A stretch of 64,000 nt of DNA. Origin: Skermanella pratensis. Lineage in GTDB: Bacteria > Pseudomonadota > Alphaproteobacteria > Azospirillales > Azospirillaceae. Both the position numbers and the translations under genes were made by a program. How positions within the stretch are numbered: the first letter of the stretch is position 1; each line of letters starts with the position of its first letter. Positions 27,244 to 35,575 of the stretch are shown here, piece by piece. Where the stretch lies: positions 5,139,001 through 5,203,000 of the forward strand of contig NZ_CP030265.1 in the NCBI RefSeq assembly GCF_008843145.1, read 5' to 3'. The notes beneath the pieces were generated by a model. The model did no database searches and had not been told where the DNA came from. It was given only the letters and a program-made list of their open reading frames with translations.

Positions 27244-27600
27244 TCAGGCCTGCTTCAGTATCCCGAGATGAGCCAGGATCGCATCGAGGCTCCGGTTCAT
27301 ATGGAACTGGTTTTCGAGCAGCGCGGCCTGTCCGTTTTCGAGATTGGTCAACTGCTTGGTGTGCGTCGCCAGGATCTCGCCATGCTCTCCCAAGGTCCTG
27401 GTATGCTCTCCCAGGATCCTGGTGTGCTCGTTCAGGGTCGTGGTGTGCTCATCGAGTATCCTGGTATGCTCATCCAGTATCCTGGTGTGCTCGTTCAGGG
27501 TCTGGGTGTGCTCCGCCTGGACCTGCAGAATCTTGTCGACCTTTTGCCCCAGGCTCAAGGTGCTGACAGCCAAACGTGTGACCCTACCACCATCGCTCAT
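27244..27600 (-). CDS. Heptad-repeat coiled-coil protein
   Basis: A 118-residue protein of unknown family. Eight consecutive seven-residue repeats with consensus E-H-T-R-I-L-D occupy about residues 30-85, after V-D-K-I-L-Q-V-Q-A. Leu/Ile at fixed heptad positions predicts a long parallel coiled coil. The C-terminus (N-R-S-L-D-A-I-L-A-H-L-G-I-L) looks like another helix. ATG at 27600 is chosen because GGAG lies 8-12 bases upstream; ATG at 27612 is an alternative. No membrane segment or signal peptide is visible. It is convergent with the response regulator gene and has no evident operon partner. Confidence 0.7.
   Translation of the reverse strand: MSDGGRVTRLAVSTLSLGQKVDKILQVQAEHTQTLNEHTRILDEHTRILDEHTTTLNEHTRILGEHTRTLGEHGEILATHTKQLTNLENGQAALLENQFHMNRSLDAILAHLGILKQA
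27346..27513. repeat. Eight 21-bp tandem units encoding the heptads
   Basis: The DNA encoding the heptads is itself a degenerate 21-bp tandem repeat, with neighbouring units such as the GTGCTCATC(G/C)AGTATCCTG type nearly identical. Whole-unit gain or loss would keep the reading frame, so copy number may vary between strains. Confidence 0.85.
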
Positions 27601-27828
27601 CTTCAACTCCATAGTCCGCCGGCATTCTACACGCCGACGCCGACCAGTTCCACACCGATGCGTGATCCCCGGGACCGCACGGAAGAAATCCGCAACCACC
27701 ATGAGGCAATTTCCTGCCGACAGTCGCGTGATGGCGGATCAAGCCGCACCGAACGTTTTTTCGCCGCGCCCTGTCGGCCACGGGCATAATCGTCCGTCCT
27801 TGGTTGCAGGACCGCGAAAGGACCCGAG

Positions 27829-28200
27829 ATGCTCTACGCCATCCTTTGCTACGATTCAGAAGACGTCGTCTGTTCCTGGACGAAGGAGCAGGACGCCGCC
27901 GCCATGGCCCGGCTCGGGGTGGTCCAGCGGAAGCTCGCCGCCGAGGGGCGTCTGGGACCGGTCGCGCGCCTGCTGCCCACGACAGCGGCGACGACGGTTC
28001 GCAAGGGCGCCGAGCCCCTGGTGATCGACGGCCCCTTCGCCGAGACCAAGGAACAGCTCCTGGGGTTCTACATCGTCGAGTGCGAATCGCTGGACCAGGC
28101 GATCGGGACCGCAGGCGACCTGGCGCGCGCCAGCAGTTCCTCCGGCGCCTATGAGATCCGCCCGCTGGCCGTCTTCCGGCCGGGGGACCTCGGGGCATGA
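27829..28200 (+). CDS. YciI/DGPF-domain protein
   Basis: A 123-residue YCII-related (DGPF) protein. M-L-Y-A-I-L-C-Y-D-S-E-D at the start and V-I-D-G-P-F-A-E-T-K-E-Q-L-L-G-F-Y near residue 65 are the family marks. ATG at 27829 follows AAAGGA. It overlaps the ECF sigma factor gene by four bases (ATGA). Such pairs are common and the YciI protein is presumed to be a partner or regulator of the sigma factor; its biochemical role is not established. Confidence 0.93.
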   Translation: MLYAILCYDSEDVVCSWTKEQDAAAMARLGVVQRKLAAEGRLGPVARLLPTTAATTVRKGAEPLVIDGPFAETKEQLLGFYIVECESLDQAIGTAGDLARASSSSGAYEIRPLAVFRPGDLGA

Positions 28201-29456
28201 CGGACCTCGCCTGGATCGATGCGGCGCTGACCGCGGCGCGCCCCCAGGCGCTCGGGGCGCTGCTCCGCTATTTCCGCGACCTCGACGCCGCCGAGGAAGC
28301 ATTCCAGGAAGCCTGCCTGCGCGCGCTCGGGAACTGGCCGCGCAACGGCCCGCCGCGCGATCCCGCGGCCTGGCTGATCTTTGTCGGGCGGAACGCCGCG
28401 ATCGACCAGGTGCGCCACCGGGCGAGGCGGCAGCCGCTGCCGCCCGACGAACTGATCTCGGACCTGGAGGACACCGAGTCCGCCATGGCCGAGCGCCTGG
28501 ACGGGTCCCACTACCGCGACGACGTGCTCAGGCTCCTGTTCATCTGCTGCCATCCCGGCCTGCCCGCGACCCAGCAGATCGCGCTGGCGCTGCGCATCGT
28601 CTCCGGCCTGCCGGTCCGGCGGATCGCCCGCGCCTTCCTGGTCGGCGAGAGCGCCATGGAGCAGCGGATCACCCGGGCGAAGGCCCGCATCGCGGGGGCC
28701 GACGTGCCGTTCGAGGCGCCGGGCCCGGTCGAGCGCGCGGAACGCCTCGCCGCCGTGTCCGCCATGATCTACCTGGTGTTCAACGAAGGATATTCCGCCG
28801 CCGGCGACGACACGTCCCGGCGGGCACCCCTGTGCGACGAGGCGATCCGGCTCGCCCGGCTGCTGCTGCGGCTGTTCCCCGCCGAACCCGAGATCATGGG
28901 GCTGACGGCCCTGCTGCTGCTCCAGCACTCCCGCGCGCCGGCGCGGTTCGACGCCGCGGGCGGCGTCGTGCTGCTGGAGGACCAGGTCCGCACCCTCTGG
29001 AACCGGGAGATGATCGCCGAGGGTCTGGCCCTGATCGACAAGGCGATGCGCCACCGGCGGACCGGCCCCTACCAGGTCCAGGCCGCCATCGCGGCGCTCC
29101 ATGCCCGGGCCTCCCGGCCCGAGGAGACGGACTGGGCGCAGATCGACCTGCTCTACGCCACGCTCGAGCGGCTTCAGCCGTCGCCGGTCGTGACGCTCAA
29201 CCGGTCCGTCGCGGTCGCCAAGACCCTTGGCCCGGAGGCCGCCCTCGCCCTGATCGGGCCGCTGGAGCCCCGGCTGTCCGGCTATTTCCACTTCTTCGGG
29301 GTCAAAGGCGCGCTCCTGATGCAGCTCGGCCGCGCCGATGATGCCCGCTGCGCCTTCGGCCAAGCCATCGCGCTGGCCAACACCGCGGCGGAAGCCGCCC
29401 ACATCCGGCAGCATCTCGACCGGCTCGCCCCGGACCCGGACCAGAAACGGGACTGA
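28197..29456 (+). CDS. ECF sigma factor with C-terminal DUF6596-type extension
   Basis: A 419-residue RNA polymerase sigma factor of the ECF class paired with YciI proteins. Region 2 lies at about residues 10-85 (A-E-E-A-F-Q-E-A-C-L-R-A-L, then R-N-A-A-I-D-Q-V-R). Region 4 lies at about 110-160 with Q-I-A-L-A-L-R and V-R-R-I-A-R-A-F. The remaining 250 residues are the helical extension that follows (Y-L-V-F-N-E-G-Y, R-A-P-L-C-D-E-A-I-R-L-A-R). No anti-sigma gene is visible; the extension or the coupled YciI protein may do that job. Confidence 0.92.
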   Translation: MTDLAWIDAALTAARPQALGALLRYFRDLDAAEEAFQEACLRALGNWPRNGPPRDPAAWLIFVGRNAAIDQVRHRARRQPLPPDELISDLEDTESAMAERLDGSHYRDDVLRLLFICCHPGLPATQQIALALRIVSGLPVRRIARAFLVGESAMEQRITRAKARIAGADVPFEAPGPVERAERLAAVSAMIYLVFNEGYSAAGDDTSRRAPLCDEAIRLARLLLRLFPAEPEIMGLTALLLLQHSRAPARFDAAGGVVLLEDQVRTLWNREMIAEGLALIDKAMRHRRTGPYQVQAAIAALHARASRPEETDWAQIDLLYATLERLQPSPVVTLNRSVAVAKTLGPEAALALIGPLEPRLSGYFHFFGVKGALLMQLGRADDARCAFGQAIALANTAAEAAHIRQHLDRLAPDPDQKRD

Positions 29457-29462
29457 CCCGCG

Positions 29463-29483
29463 CCGGGAACGGCCCGGTCCCGG
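29463..29483. terminator. GC hairpin between convergent genes
   Basis: CCGGGA and TCCCGG arms with a 9-base loop sit exactly between the sigma factor stop and the end of the small membrane-protein gene. There is no T-run. Possible shared terminator. Confidence 0.35.
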
Positions 29484-29627
29484 TCACGGACTCGCGAACA
29501 GCACCAGGAGCAGAAGGCCGGCGCTCAGCGCCAGGGCGATCTCCAGGCCGAGCTCCACCCGGTCGAAGCCGCGGCGGCAGTCGCGCACGGAGGTGAGAAC
29601 TTGGGAAGCGAATTGCTGGGTGGTCAT
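29484..29627 (-). CDS. Small single-pass membrane protein, 47 residues
   Basis: A short gene starting at ATG 29627 with AAAGGAG 6 bases upstream, overlapping the stop of the 140-residue gene before it (ATGA). The product begins M-T-T-Q-Q-F-A-S-Q, has a basic patch (R-D-C-R-R-G-F), and ends with a hydrophobic helix (A-L-A-L-S-A-G-L-L-L-L-V-L-F). It probably sits in the inner membrane with its N-terminus inside. The ribosome site and coupling make it a credible gene. Function unknown. Confidence 0.6.
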   Translation of the reverse strand: MTTQQFASQVLTSVRDCRRGFDRVELGLEIALALSAGLLLLVLFASP

Positions 29628-30046
29628 GGCGAACTCCTTTCTTTTTGTTCTTCCGCCAGCCTGGATTCAGTGTATCCCGCTTTGCGCATGGCTTTCTTGA
29701 GGTCCTCCCAGGCGAGCCGGATGTCCGCCGCATGGACGGCAGCCTGCTCATCGCCTTCGGAACCGGTGGCGTGATGCCGGAAGTAGTCTGCCGCTCGGCG
29801 CATCCGCTCCGCGAGGGTGCCGGTGTCGTCCCGGATCGTTTCGGTCCGCAAGGCGGTTTCCCGTTCGGCAAGCCAGGTTTCGATTTCCGCCACTTCGGCC
29901 TGGGTGCAGGCCCTGCGCAGTTTCTCCGGGATGACAGGGGCGTCCTTGTCGATCTTGCCGACCACTTCCGACCGTCCGCGCTTGAGGGCGGGGTCATAGA
30001 TGGTGCGGATGACCTGGATGACGCGGCGGCGCTCGCGGAACTGCAT
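29624..30046 (-). CDS. Hypothetical protein, charged and helical
   Basis: A 140-residue protein I do not recognise. It begins M-Q-F-R-E-R-R-R-V-I-Q-V-I-R and contains V-V-G-K-I-D-K-D-A-P, then long Arg/Glu-rich helical stretches (E-V-A-E-I-E-T-W-L-A-E-R). No membrane segment, cysteines or catalytic motif is visible. It is coupled to a small membrane-protein gene by an ATGA overlap and preceded by a region of paired repeats that may hold an operator. A DNA-binding role is possible from its basic N-terminus, but this is a guess. Confidence 0.65.
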   Translation of the reverse strand: MQFRERRRVIQVIRTIYDPALKRGRSEVVGKIDKDAPVIPEKLRRACTQAEVAEIETWLAERETALRTETIRDDTGTLAERMRRAADYFRHHATGSEGDEQAAVHAADIRLAWEDLKKAMRKAGYTESRLAEEQKERSSP

Positions 30047-30080
30047 GCTGGCGGAAACTCTCTGACCGGGCGGGCCGTCC

Positions 30081-30152
30081 TATGCGGTCCGAACATGGGC
30101 AGTATATTGCCCCGATCCGGGCCGCATATCAAGCCCGATTTCGGGCCGCATA
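30081..30152. repeat. Inverted and direct repeats ahead of the hypothetical pair
   Basis: TCGGGCCGCATA-type 11-12-mers occur at 30118-30128 and 30142-30152 (24-base period) and, inverted with one mismatch, at 30081-30092. Between them GGGCA/TGCCC arms flank GTATAT at 30097-30112. The set lies 35-106 bases upstream of the 140-residue gene start and could be its operator and promoter. Confidence 0.6.
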
Positions 30153-30179
30153 ACACTTTTTTGCGAACCGGAAAATCCG

Positions 30180-31187
30180 TCAGCGTCCCCGCCGCCCGGC
30201 CAGCGGCCAGTCGTTGCTGATCGCGAAGTTGCGCGCCAGGAACCGGTAGGTGTCCTTGAGCAGCGCCTCAATGTCGGGAGACCGCTCGACCGTCACGGCG
30301 GCCCACGGATTGATCATCTCGTCCCACAGCATCAGCCGGTGGTGCAACTCGTCGCGCATTTCGCGGATGAACTTGGTCTGCGCGCCGATGTTGCGCAGCA
30401 CGGCCAGGATCTCGCCGGTCTGGGCGTCGGCCTGGGTGAACATGCTGTCGAAATCGGCCAGCGGCGCCCGGATCAGCACCTGCATGCGGAAGATTTCGTT
30501 CCGCACGCCGGGTTCGCGCTTGTAGAGCTTCGACAGAAGGGCGAGCTGCGCGCCGATATACTGGACCCGGGTATAGCGGTCGCGCAGCGCCTCGATATAG
30601 GACAACTCGCGGGCTAGCTTGTCGATCATGTCGACGACTTCCTGCTTGCGGTCCGCGCCGATGCCCAGCTTTTCGGCCGCGCGGGAGAAGGCCTCCTGCA
30701 CGCGGGCCTTGGTCTGCGGGTCCTCGGACAGCTGCTCCAGCTGGGTCAGGTCGACCACCTGCGTCTCGCCGCCGCTCAGCCAGGACACCAGCTGCACGGT
30801 CAGGCGGTTGCGCGCGATGACTCGGTGCTTCTCCTCGACCGTCCACGAGGCGGTGCCGTCCAGCAACTCGTGCGGGATCGAGTCGTTGGGCCGGATCTCC
30901 CGCACGTAGCGCAGCGACTTCTCGACGATCCCCAGCAGCTTGCCGTCCTTGGTGTCCGGGTTCAGGTCGAACTCCGACCGCAGCACCGGGATCGCGATCG
31001 ACCCCTTGAGGTCGCCGAGCGGGATGTGGAACGCCGCTTCCTGGGTGTTCTTGACGTAGGAGAAGTATCCCCCGTCCATCGAGAAGACCTTGTGCTCGAA
31101 CTTGAAGGTCTGGCTGCGCTCATCGGAATCAGGGTCCGCCGCCGGCGTTGTGCCGGTCGCCTGCGAAAGCTGGTCAGCCGCGGTCAT
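30180..31187 (-). CDS. Conserved hypothetical protein
   Basis: A 335-residue soluble protein I cannot assign. The N-terminal third (F-K-F-E-H-K-V-F-S-M-D-G-G-Y-F, V-L-R-S-E-F-D-L-N-P) looks beta-rich. The rest is helical with many charged residues (L-S-Y-I-E-A-L-R-D-R-Y-T-R-V, F-I-R-E-M-R-D-E-L-H-H-R-L), suggesting a coiled-coil assembly or scaffold. No signal peptide, membrane segment or nucleotide-binding motif is seen. It stands alone, divergent from pepN across about 186 bases. Confidence 0.75.
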   Translation of the reverse strand: MTAADQLSQATGTTPAADPDSDERSQTFKFEHKVFSMDGGYFSYVKNTQEAAFHIPLGDLKGSIAIPVLRSEFDLNPDTKDGKLLGIVEKSLRYVREIRPNDSIPHELLDGTASWTVEEKHRVIARNRLTVQLVSWLSGGETQVVDLTQLEQLSEDPQTKARVQEAFSRAAEKLGIGADRKQEVVDMIDKLARELSYIEALRDRYTRVQYIGAQLALLSKLYKREPGVRNEIFRMQVLIRAPLADFDSMFTQADAQTGEILAVLRNIGAQTKFIREMRDELHHRLMLWDEMINPWAAVTVERSPDIEALLKDTYRFLARNFAISNDWPLAGRRGR

Positions 31188-31373
31188 GACCTGAAACTCA
31201 TCCGTCCGATGGTGGTAACCACAACTCTACTTATACAGTGCCGGCGCGGTTACGGAAAGCACGGCTTTCGGGATAGCGCGGCGCTCCGTCCAGTCGGCAT
31301 GCGACAATACGCCGTTCGCCCTGTTAGGATGCCCTTACGGCCCGCCGTACCGGAAGCAAGCGCGAGACCTCCC

Positions 31374-34025
31374 ATGGACAAGAGCACCCCCCAGGCCATC
31401 CACCTGAAGGACTACGCCCCGCCGCCCTACCTGATCGACACGGTCGATCTGGCCTTCGACCTGGGCGAGGAGGTGACGCGGGTCCGGTCCGCGCTGGCGC
31501 TCCGGGCCAACCCCGATGCCGCCTCCCCCGCCGGCGCGTTGGTGCTGGACGGGCAGGACATGCGCCTGGTCTCGGTGGCGCTCGACGGGCGGACGCTCGA
31601 CCCATCGGAATACTCGTTCGGACCGGAGAGCCTGACCATCCCCGACCCGCCGGAATCCTTCTCCCTGGAGGTGGTAACCGAGCTGAAGCCGCAGGAGAAC
31701 ACCTCCCTGTCCGGCCTGTACCGGACCAGCGGCAATTTCTGCACCCAGTGCGAGGCCGAGGGTTTCCGAAAGATCACCTATTTCCTCGACCGTCCCGACG
31801 TGATGGCGCGCTACCGCACCACCATCACCGCCGACGCCCTTAAGTATCCCGTCATGCTGTCCAACGGCAACCTGGTCGCGTCCTCGAAGATGGAAGCGGA
31901 CGGCCGCCACGCCGTCACCTGGGAAGACCCCTTCGCCAAGCCCTCCTACCTGTTCGCGCTGGTCGCCGGCGTGCTGGTCCATGTGGAGGACAGCTATGTC
32001 ACCCGCTCCGGCCGGACCGTGACCCTGCGGATCTATGTGGAGCCGGGCAACCAGGACAAGTGCGGCCACGCCATGGCCTCGCTGAAGAAGTCGATGGCCT
32101 GGGACGAGGAGGTGTTCGGGCTGGAATACGACCTGGACATCTTCATGATCGTCGCGGTCGGCGACTTCAACATGGGGGCCATGGAGAACAAGGGCCTCAA
32201 CGTCTTCAACACCAAATACGTGCTGGCCAAGCCGGAGACCGCGACCGACTCCGACTTCCTGGGCGTCGAGGCGGTGGTCGCGCACGAGTATTTCCACAAT
32301 TGGACCGGCAACCGGGTGACCTGCCGCGACTGGTTCCAGCTCAGCCTCAAGGAGGGGCTGACCGTGTTCCGCGACCAGGAATTCTCCTCCGACATGCATT
32401 CCCGTCCGGTCAAGCGGATCGCCGACGTGCAGCGCCTACGATCCTCCCAGTTCCCCGAGGACAGCGGCCCCATGGCGCACCCGGTGCGCCCCGACAGCTA
32501 TATCGAGATCAACAATTTCTACACGACCACGGTCTACGAGAAGGGCGCCGAGGTCGTGCGCATGATCCACACGCTGCTGGGGGCCGATGGCTTCCGCAAG
32601 GGCATGGACCTCTACTTCGAGCGCCACGACGGGCAGGCCGTCACCTGCGACGACTTCGTCGCCGCGATGGAGGACGCCACGGGCAAGGACCTGGGCCGGT
32701 TCCGCCGCTGGTACTCCCAGGCCGGAACGCCGGAGCTGGCCGTGACCGGGGAGTACGACGCCGCCGCGCGCTCTTACCGCCTGACGGTGCGGCAGTCCTG
32801 CCCGCCGACGCCGGGCCAGCCGACCAAGCTGCCGTTCCACATCCCGCTGGCCCTCGGCCTGCTAGACCCATCGGGCGCCGACATCCCCCTGCGCCTCGCG
32901 GGGGAGCCGGCGCCCTCCGGCACCTCGCGCGTGCTCGACGTGACCGAGCCCGAGCAGGTCTTCGAGTTCATCGACGTGCCGCACCGGCCGGTGCCGTCGC
33001 TGCTGCGGGGCTTCTCCGCCCCGGTCAAGCTGCGCGCGCCCTACACCGACGACGACCTGACCTTCCTGATGGCGCATGACGGTGACGCCTTCAACCGCTG
33101 GGAGGCGGGCCAGACCCTGGCGACCCGGCTGCTGCTCGACCTGGTCGCCGACGGGGCGGAAAACCGCCCGCTCGATCTGTCGCCCGGCTTCATCGACGCC
33201 TTCTCCCGGATCCTCAAGGACCCGGACCTCGACCCCGCCTTCGCGGCGCAGGCCCTTACCCTGCCGTCCGAAGGCTATCTCGGCCAGCAGATGCCGGTGA
33301 TCGACGTGGACGGCATCCACGAGGTGCGCAAGTTCGCCAAGCGCGCCATAGCCGGGCGGCTGCGCGACGACCTCCTGGCCGCGTACCGCGCGGGCGGCAA
33401 CGAGCCCTTTTCGATCGACGCCGCCGCGATCGGCCGGCGCGCCCTGAAGAACCTGGCGCTGGGATACCTGATGGCGCTGGAAGACGCCGAGACGGTCGAG
33501 ATATGCGTCGGCCAGTTCCACAACGCCCACGCCATGACCGACGTGATCGCGGCGCTGGGCCTGCTGAACGACACCCGCCTGCTCCAGCGCGAAGCGGCGC
33601 TCCATCGCTTCTACGACCTGTGGAAGGACGAGCCGCTGGTGATGGACAAGTGGTTCTCGATCCAGGCCATGTCGGAACGGCCGGAGACGCTGGACGAGGT
33701 CAAGGCCCTGCTAGGCCACCCCGCCTTCGAGATCCGCAACCCGAACAAGGTCTACGCCCTGATCGGCGGCTTCGCCGGCGGCAACCCGGTGCGTTTCCAC
33801 GACGCGGGCGGCGGCGGCTACAAGTTCCTGGCCGACCAGGTCCTGACGCTGAACGGCCTCAACCCCCAGGTGGCGTCGCGCATGGTCAAGATGTTCGCCC
33901 GCTGGCGCAAATACGACCCGCGGCGCCAAGCCCTGATGCGCGCCGAACTGGAACGCATCGTCGCCACGCCCGGCCTGTCCCGCGACGTGTTCGAGATCGC
34001 GTCGAAGAGCCTGGAAGCCCCCTGA
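31374..34025 (+). CDS. pepN: Aminopeptidase N
   Basis: An 883-residue M1 zinc aminopeptidase. The exopeptidase motif G-A-M-E-N-K lies near residue 265. The zinc site H-E-Y-F-H-N-W-T-G-N-R and the third ligand in K-E-G-L-T-V-F-R lie near 305-330. The following D-Q-E-F and K-R-I-A-D-V segments match the bacterial PepN type. It removes N-terminal residues from peptides in the cytoplasm. ATG at 31374 gives the typical start; in-frame ATG at 31329 would add 15 residues. A hairpin follows the stop. Confidence 0.96.
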   Translation: MDKSTPQAIHLKDYAPPPYLIDTVDLAFDLGEEVTRVRSALALRANPDAASPAGALVLDGQDMRLVSVALDGRTLDPSEYSFGPESLTIPDPPESFSLEVVTELKPQENTSLSGLYRTSGNFCTQCEAEGFRKITYFLDRPDVMARYRTTITADALKYPVMLSNGNLVASSKMEADGRHAVTWEDPFAKPSYLFALVAGVLVHVEDSYVTRSGRTVTLRIYVEPGNQDKCGHAMASLKKSMAWDEEVFGLEYDLDIFMIVAVGDFNMGAMENKGLNVFNTKYVLAKPETATDSDFLGVEAVVAHEYFHNWTGNRVTCRDWFQLSLKEGLTVFRDQEFSSDMHSRPVKRIADVQRLRSSQFPEDSGPMAHPVRPDSYIEINNFYTTTVYEKGAEVVRMIHTLLGADGFRKGMDLYFERHDGQAVTCDDFVAAMEDATGKDLGRFRRWYSQAGTPELAVTGEYDAAARSYRLTVRQSCPPTPGQPTKLPFHIPLALGLLDPSGADIPLRLAGEPAPSGTSRVLDVTEPEQVFEFIDVPHRPVPSLLRGFSAPVKLRAPYTDDDLTFLMAHDGDAFNRWEAGQTLATRLLLDLVADGAENRPLDLSPGFIDAFSRILKDPDLDPAFAAQALTLPSEGYLGQQMPVIDVDGIHEVRKFAKRAIAGRLRDDLLAAYRAGGNEPFSIDAAAIGRRALKNLALGYLMALEDAETVEICVGQFHNAHAMTDVIAALGLLNDTRLLQREAALHRFYDLWKDEPLVMDKWFSIQAMSERPETLDEVKALLGHPAFEIRNPNKVYALIGGFAGGNPVRFHDAGGGGYKFLADQVLTLNGLNPQVASRMVKMFARWRKYDPRRQALMRAELERIVATPGLSRDVFEIASKSLEAP

Positions 34026-34031
34026 CCCGGC

Positions 34032-34050
34032 GGCCGGGAACTTTCCGGCC
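34032..34050 (+). terminator. Hairpin after pepN
   Basis: GGCCGGGAA and TTTCCGGCC pair with one mismatch around a single base, 7 bases past the pepN stop. The loop must open to about 5-7 bases and there is no T-run. Probable weak terminator. Confidence 0.4.
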
Positions 34051-34431
34051 ACGGATGGACGCCGATGAACCTGGACACCCGCTCACCGCATGACGCGGGG
34101 ATCAGGTTCGTCGGCGGACCCTGGCCCCACCCTCACTTGCTTTGGTCATCGATCCTACGTGGAACATCCGATCCTCATGAGCCCACGGGAGTTCCCCGAG
34201 ATCACCTGCGACGGCTTCGACGCGTGGTTTCGCCGGACCGCCCCTCGTTCCATCGGATAAGCGCACCACGACGCATGCCGATGATCGACTTTCTCCTTAT
34301 TTAAGTAGATTTCCCTTGCAATTGCGCGCGACGGTAAACAGTATCCGGCATCTTGTGGGACAGGCTCCGAACGAGAGCCCGGCTTCACGCACGTCAATAT
34401 TGACAATCCTGAAAGAGATGCTCTCTCGCGT
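34051..34431. other. Gene-poor stretch, possible gene remnants
   Basis: About 380 bases with no convincing gene. A 27-codon frame at 34178-34261 (M-S-P-R-E-F-P-E-I-T-C) looks protein-like but stops early. The frame of the gene at 34432 stays open upstream to about 34309 without a normal start codon, with protein-like residues (G-F-T-H-V-N-I-D-N-P). These may be remains of degraded or transferred genes. Confidence 0.4.
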
Positions 34432-34704
34432 ATGCTCGAACGGGATGAAGGTGATGGAATGACCGTGCCAGTCGTGGACAAGCCCGGCAGCAGGGATTTC
34501 GCTTTGATCGACAATGGTATGGAACCATGGGATCCCGATCAAGCTGAGCGGGATGAATCCATCCAGGTGATGGAACTCAATGCCACTTCCCAGAACAGCA
34601 ACGAAAACGCCGGCGTGGCGGTCGATAGCATCATCGATGTCACCAGGCGTGTCGCTGCGGGAAACCTCACCGTCGCAGAAAAAATAAACAGCCTGCTCGA
34701 CTGA
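34432..34704 (+). CDS. Hypothetical acidic protein
   Basis: A 90-residue acidic product (R-D-F-A-L-I-D-N-G-M-E-P-W-D-P-D-Q) ending in a helix-like V-A-A-G-N-L-T-V-A-E-K-I-N-S-L-L-D. I recognise no family. The frame is open for another 40 codons upstream but has no ATG, GTG or TTG there, so the protein may be N-terminally truncated or start earlier at an unusual codon. A 13-base gap leads to the next gene, suggesting an operon. Base composition is lower in GC than the surroundings. A competing antisense frame exists, so confidence is limited. Confidence 0.45.
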   Translation: MLERDEGDGMTVPVVDKPGSRDFALIDNGMEPWDPDQAERDESIQVMELNATSQNSNENAGVAVDSIIDVTRRVAAGNLTVAEKINSLLD

Positions 34705-34717
34705 TCGGTTTGCCGGA

Positions 34718-35332
34718 ATGACGTCTCCGCTATGCTCGGACCCGGCGAAAGCCATGGATCTCGCGATAAATCTTCAGCGCGCCACGGGCAAACTGCTTAG
34801 CGAGCGCATGGAAATTCGGGCCAATCTGTCGAGGCAGCTCTTCCTCGACATCGCTGTGAACTGGTTTCGGGACTTTGACCGGATCAAACTGGACGAAACG
34901 AAGGGTGTTCGCCCGGCCCGTCTGATCGCCTACCTGATGTTCTGGATCAGGAAGGTCAAACCGGTGTCCGCAGCCTACCGGGAGGCCGACCTGAGAGCAG
35001 CAAGGTTGTCAGGTGGCTCAGTACCCTCTTCCAAAGAAATCATCGACATCAATGAGCGCGTAGCCATCCTTCTCGCGTTCGAGTTCCTGGCGGATTATGC
35101 GAAAGGCAAGTCGATCATCGTCTACGATGCTTCGCTCGGCATGGACAGGCCGTACATCTACGACAGAACCAAGTTCGACGCTGCGGTCGACAGATACCTG
35201 AACCAGAGGCTTGGCTCGGATGGCAAGTCCGTGCTCCAGACGCTGATCCGCGACATGCGCTACAAGGCCTTTGGCCCGCACAATCTGGTCCATCTCATGG
35301 ACCAGTTCGTTTTCAGGCTGGTATCCGAGTAG
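34718..35332 (+). CDS. Hypothetical helical protein
   Basis: A 204-residue protein of no family known to me. Notable segments are F-L-D-I-A-V-N-W-F-R-D-F-D-R-I, A-R-L-I-A-Y-L-M-F-W-I-R-K, D-I-N-E-R-V-A-I-L-L-A-F-E-F-L and a C-terminal G-P-H-N-L-V-H-L-M-D-Q-F-V-F. It appears mostly helical and soluble. ATG at 34754 is an alternative start that drops 12 weak residues. Its reduced GC, the partner gene upstream and the tRNA-Sec gene 150 bases downstream fit an acquired cassette next to a tRNA, but no integrase or repeats are visible. Confidence 0.6.
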   Translation: MTSPLCSDPAKAMDLAINLQRATGKLLSERMEIRANLSRQLFLDIAVNWFRDFDRIKLDETKGVRPARLIAYLMFWIRKVKPVSAAYREADLRAARLSGGSVPSSKEIIDINERVAILLAFEFLADYAKGKSIIVYDASLGMDRPYIYDRTKFDAAVDRYLNQRLGSDGKSVLQTLIRDMRYKAFGPHNLVHLMDQFVFRLVSE

Positions 35333-35482
35333 CGGGGAGCCATCCGCTACCGTGATCGCCCGCACGGGTGCTTGGTCGACGAGGACATCTCCTTGTCCAC
35401 CAGGCGGCCAGATGAGGCCGAACCAATGAACCCTTGAAATCGTCAAATCGGTTCGCATGTGCTCGTCGGAACATGTCACGCC

Positions 35483-35575
35483 GGAGGCGACAAGGGTCTG
35501 GTGGCCCTCCTGGTCTTCAAAACCAGCGGCACGCCCCAAGCGTGCGGTGGGTTCGATTCCCATCCGCCTCCGCCA
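35483..35575 (+). tRNA. selC: tRNA-Sec (anticodon TCA)
   Basis: The 93-base gene folds as a selenocysteine tRNA. GGAGGCG pairs with CGCCTCC in the long acceptor stem, the anticodon loop is CTTCAAA with TCA at 35517-35519, the long variable arm is a stem (GGCACGC/GCGTGC), and the T-arm holds GGTTCGATTCC. CCA is encoded. It reads UGA as selenocysteine, so the organism should carry selA, selB, selD and at least one selenoprotein such as formate dehydrogenase; none of these lies in the window. Confidence 0.97.

Noticed and set aside
27346-27513. Regular 21-bp repeats considered as a CRISPR array
   Set aside because: There are no unique spacers; the repeats are contiguous and encode heptads in frame.
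34155-34755. Antisense frames of 119 and 152 codons opposite the 34432 gene
   Set aside because: They overlap a sense frame with better continuity into the next gene; neither has a ribosome site or motif.
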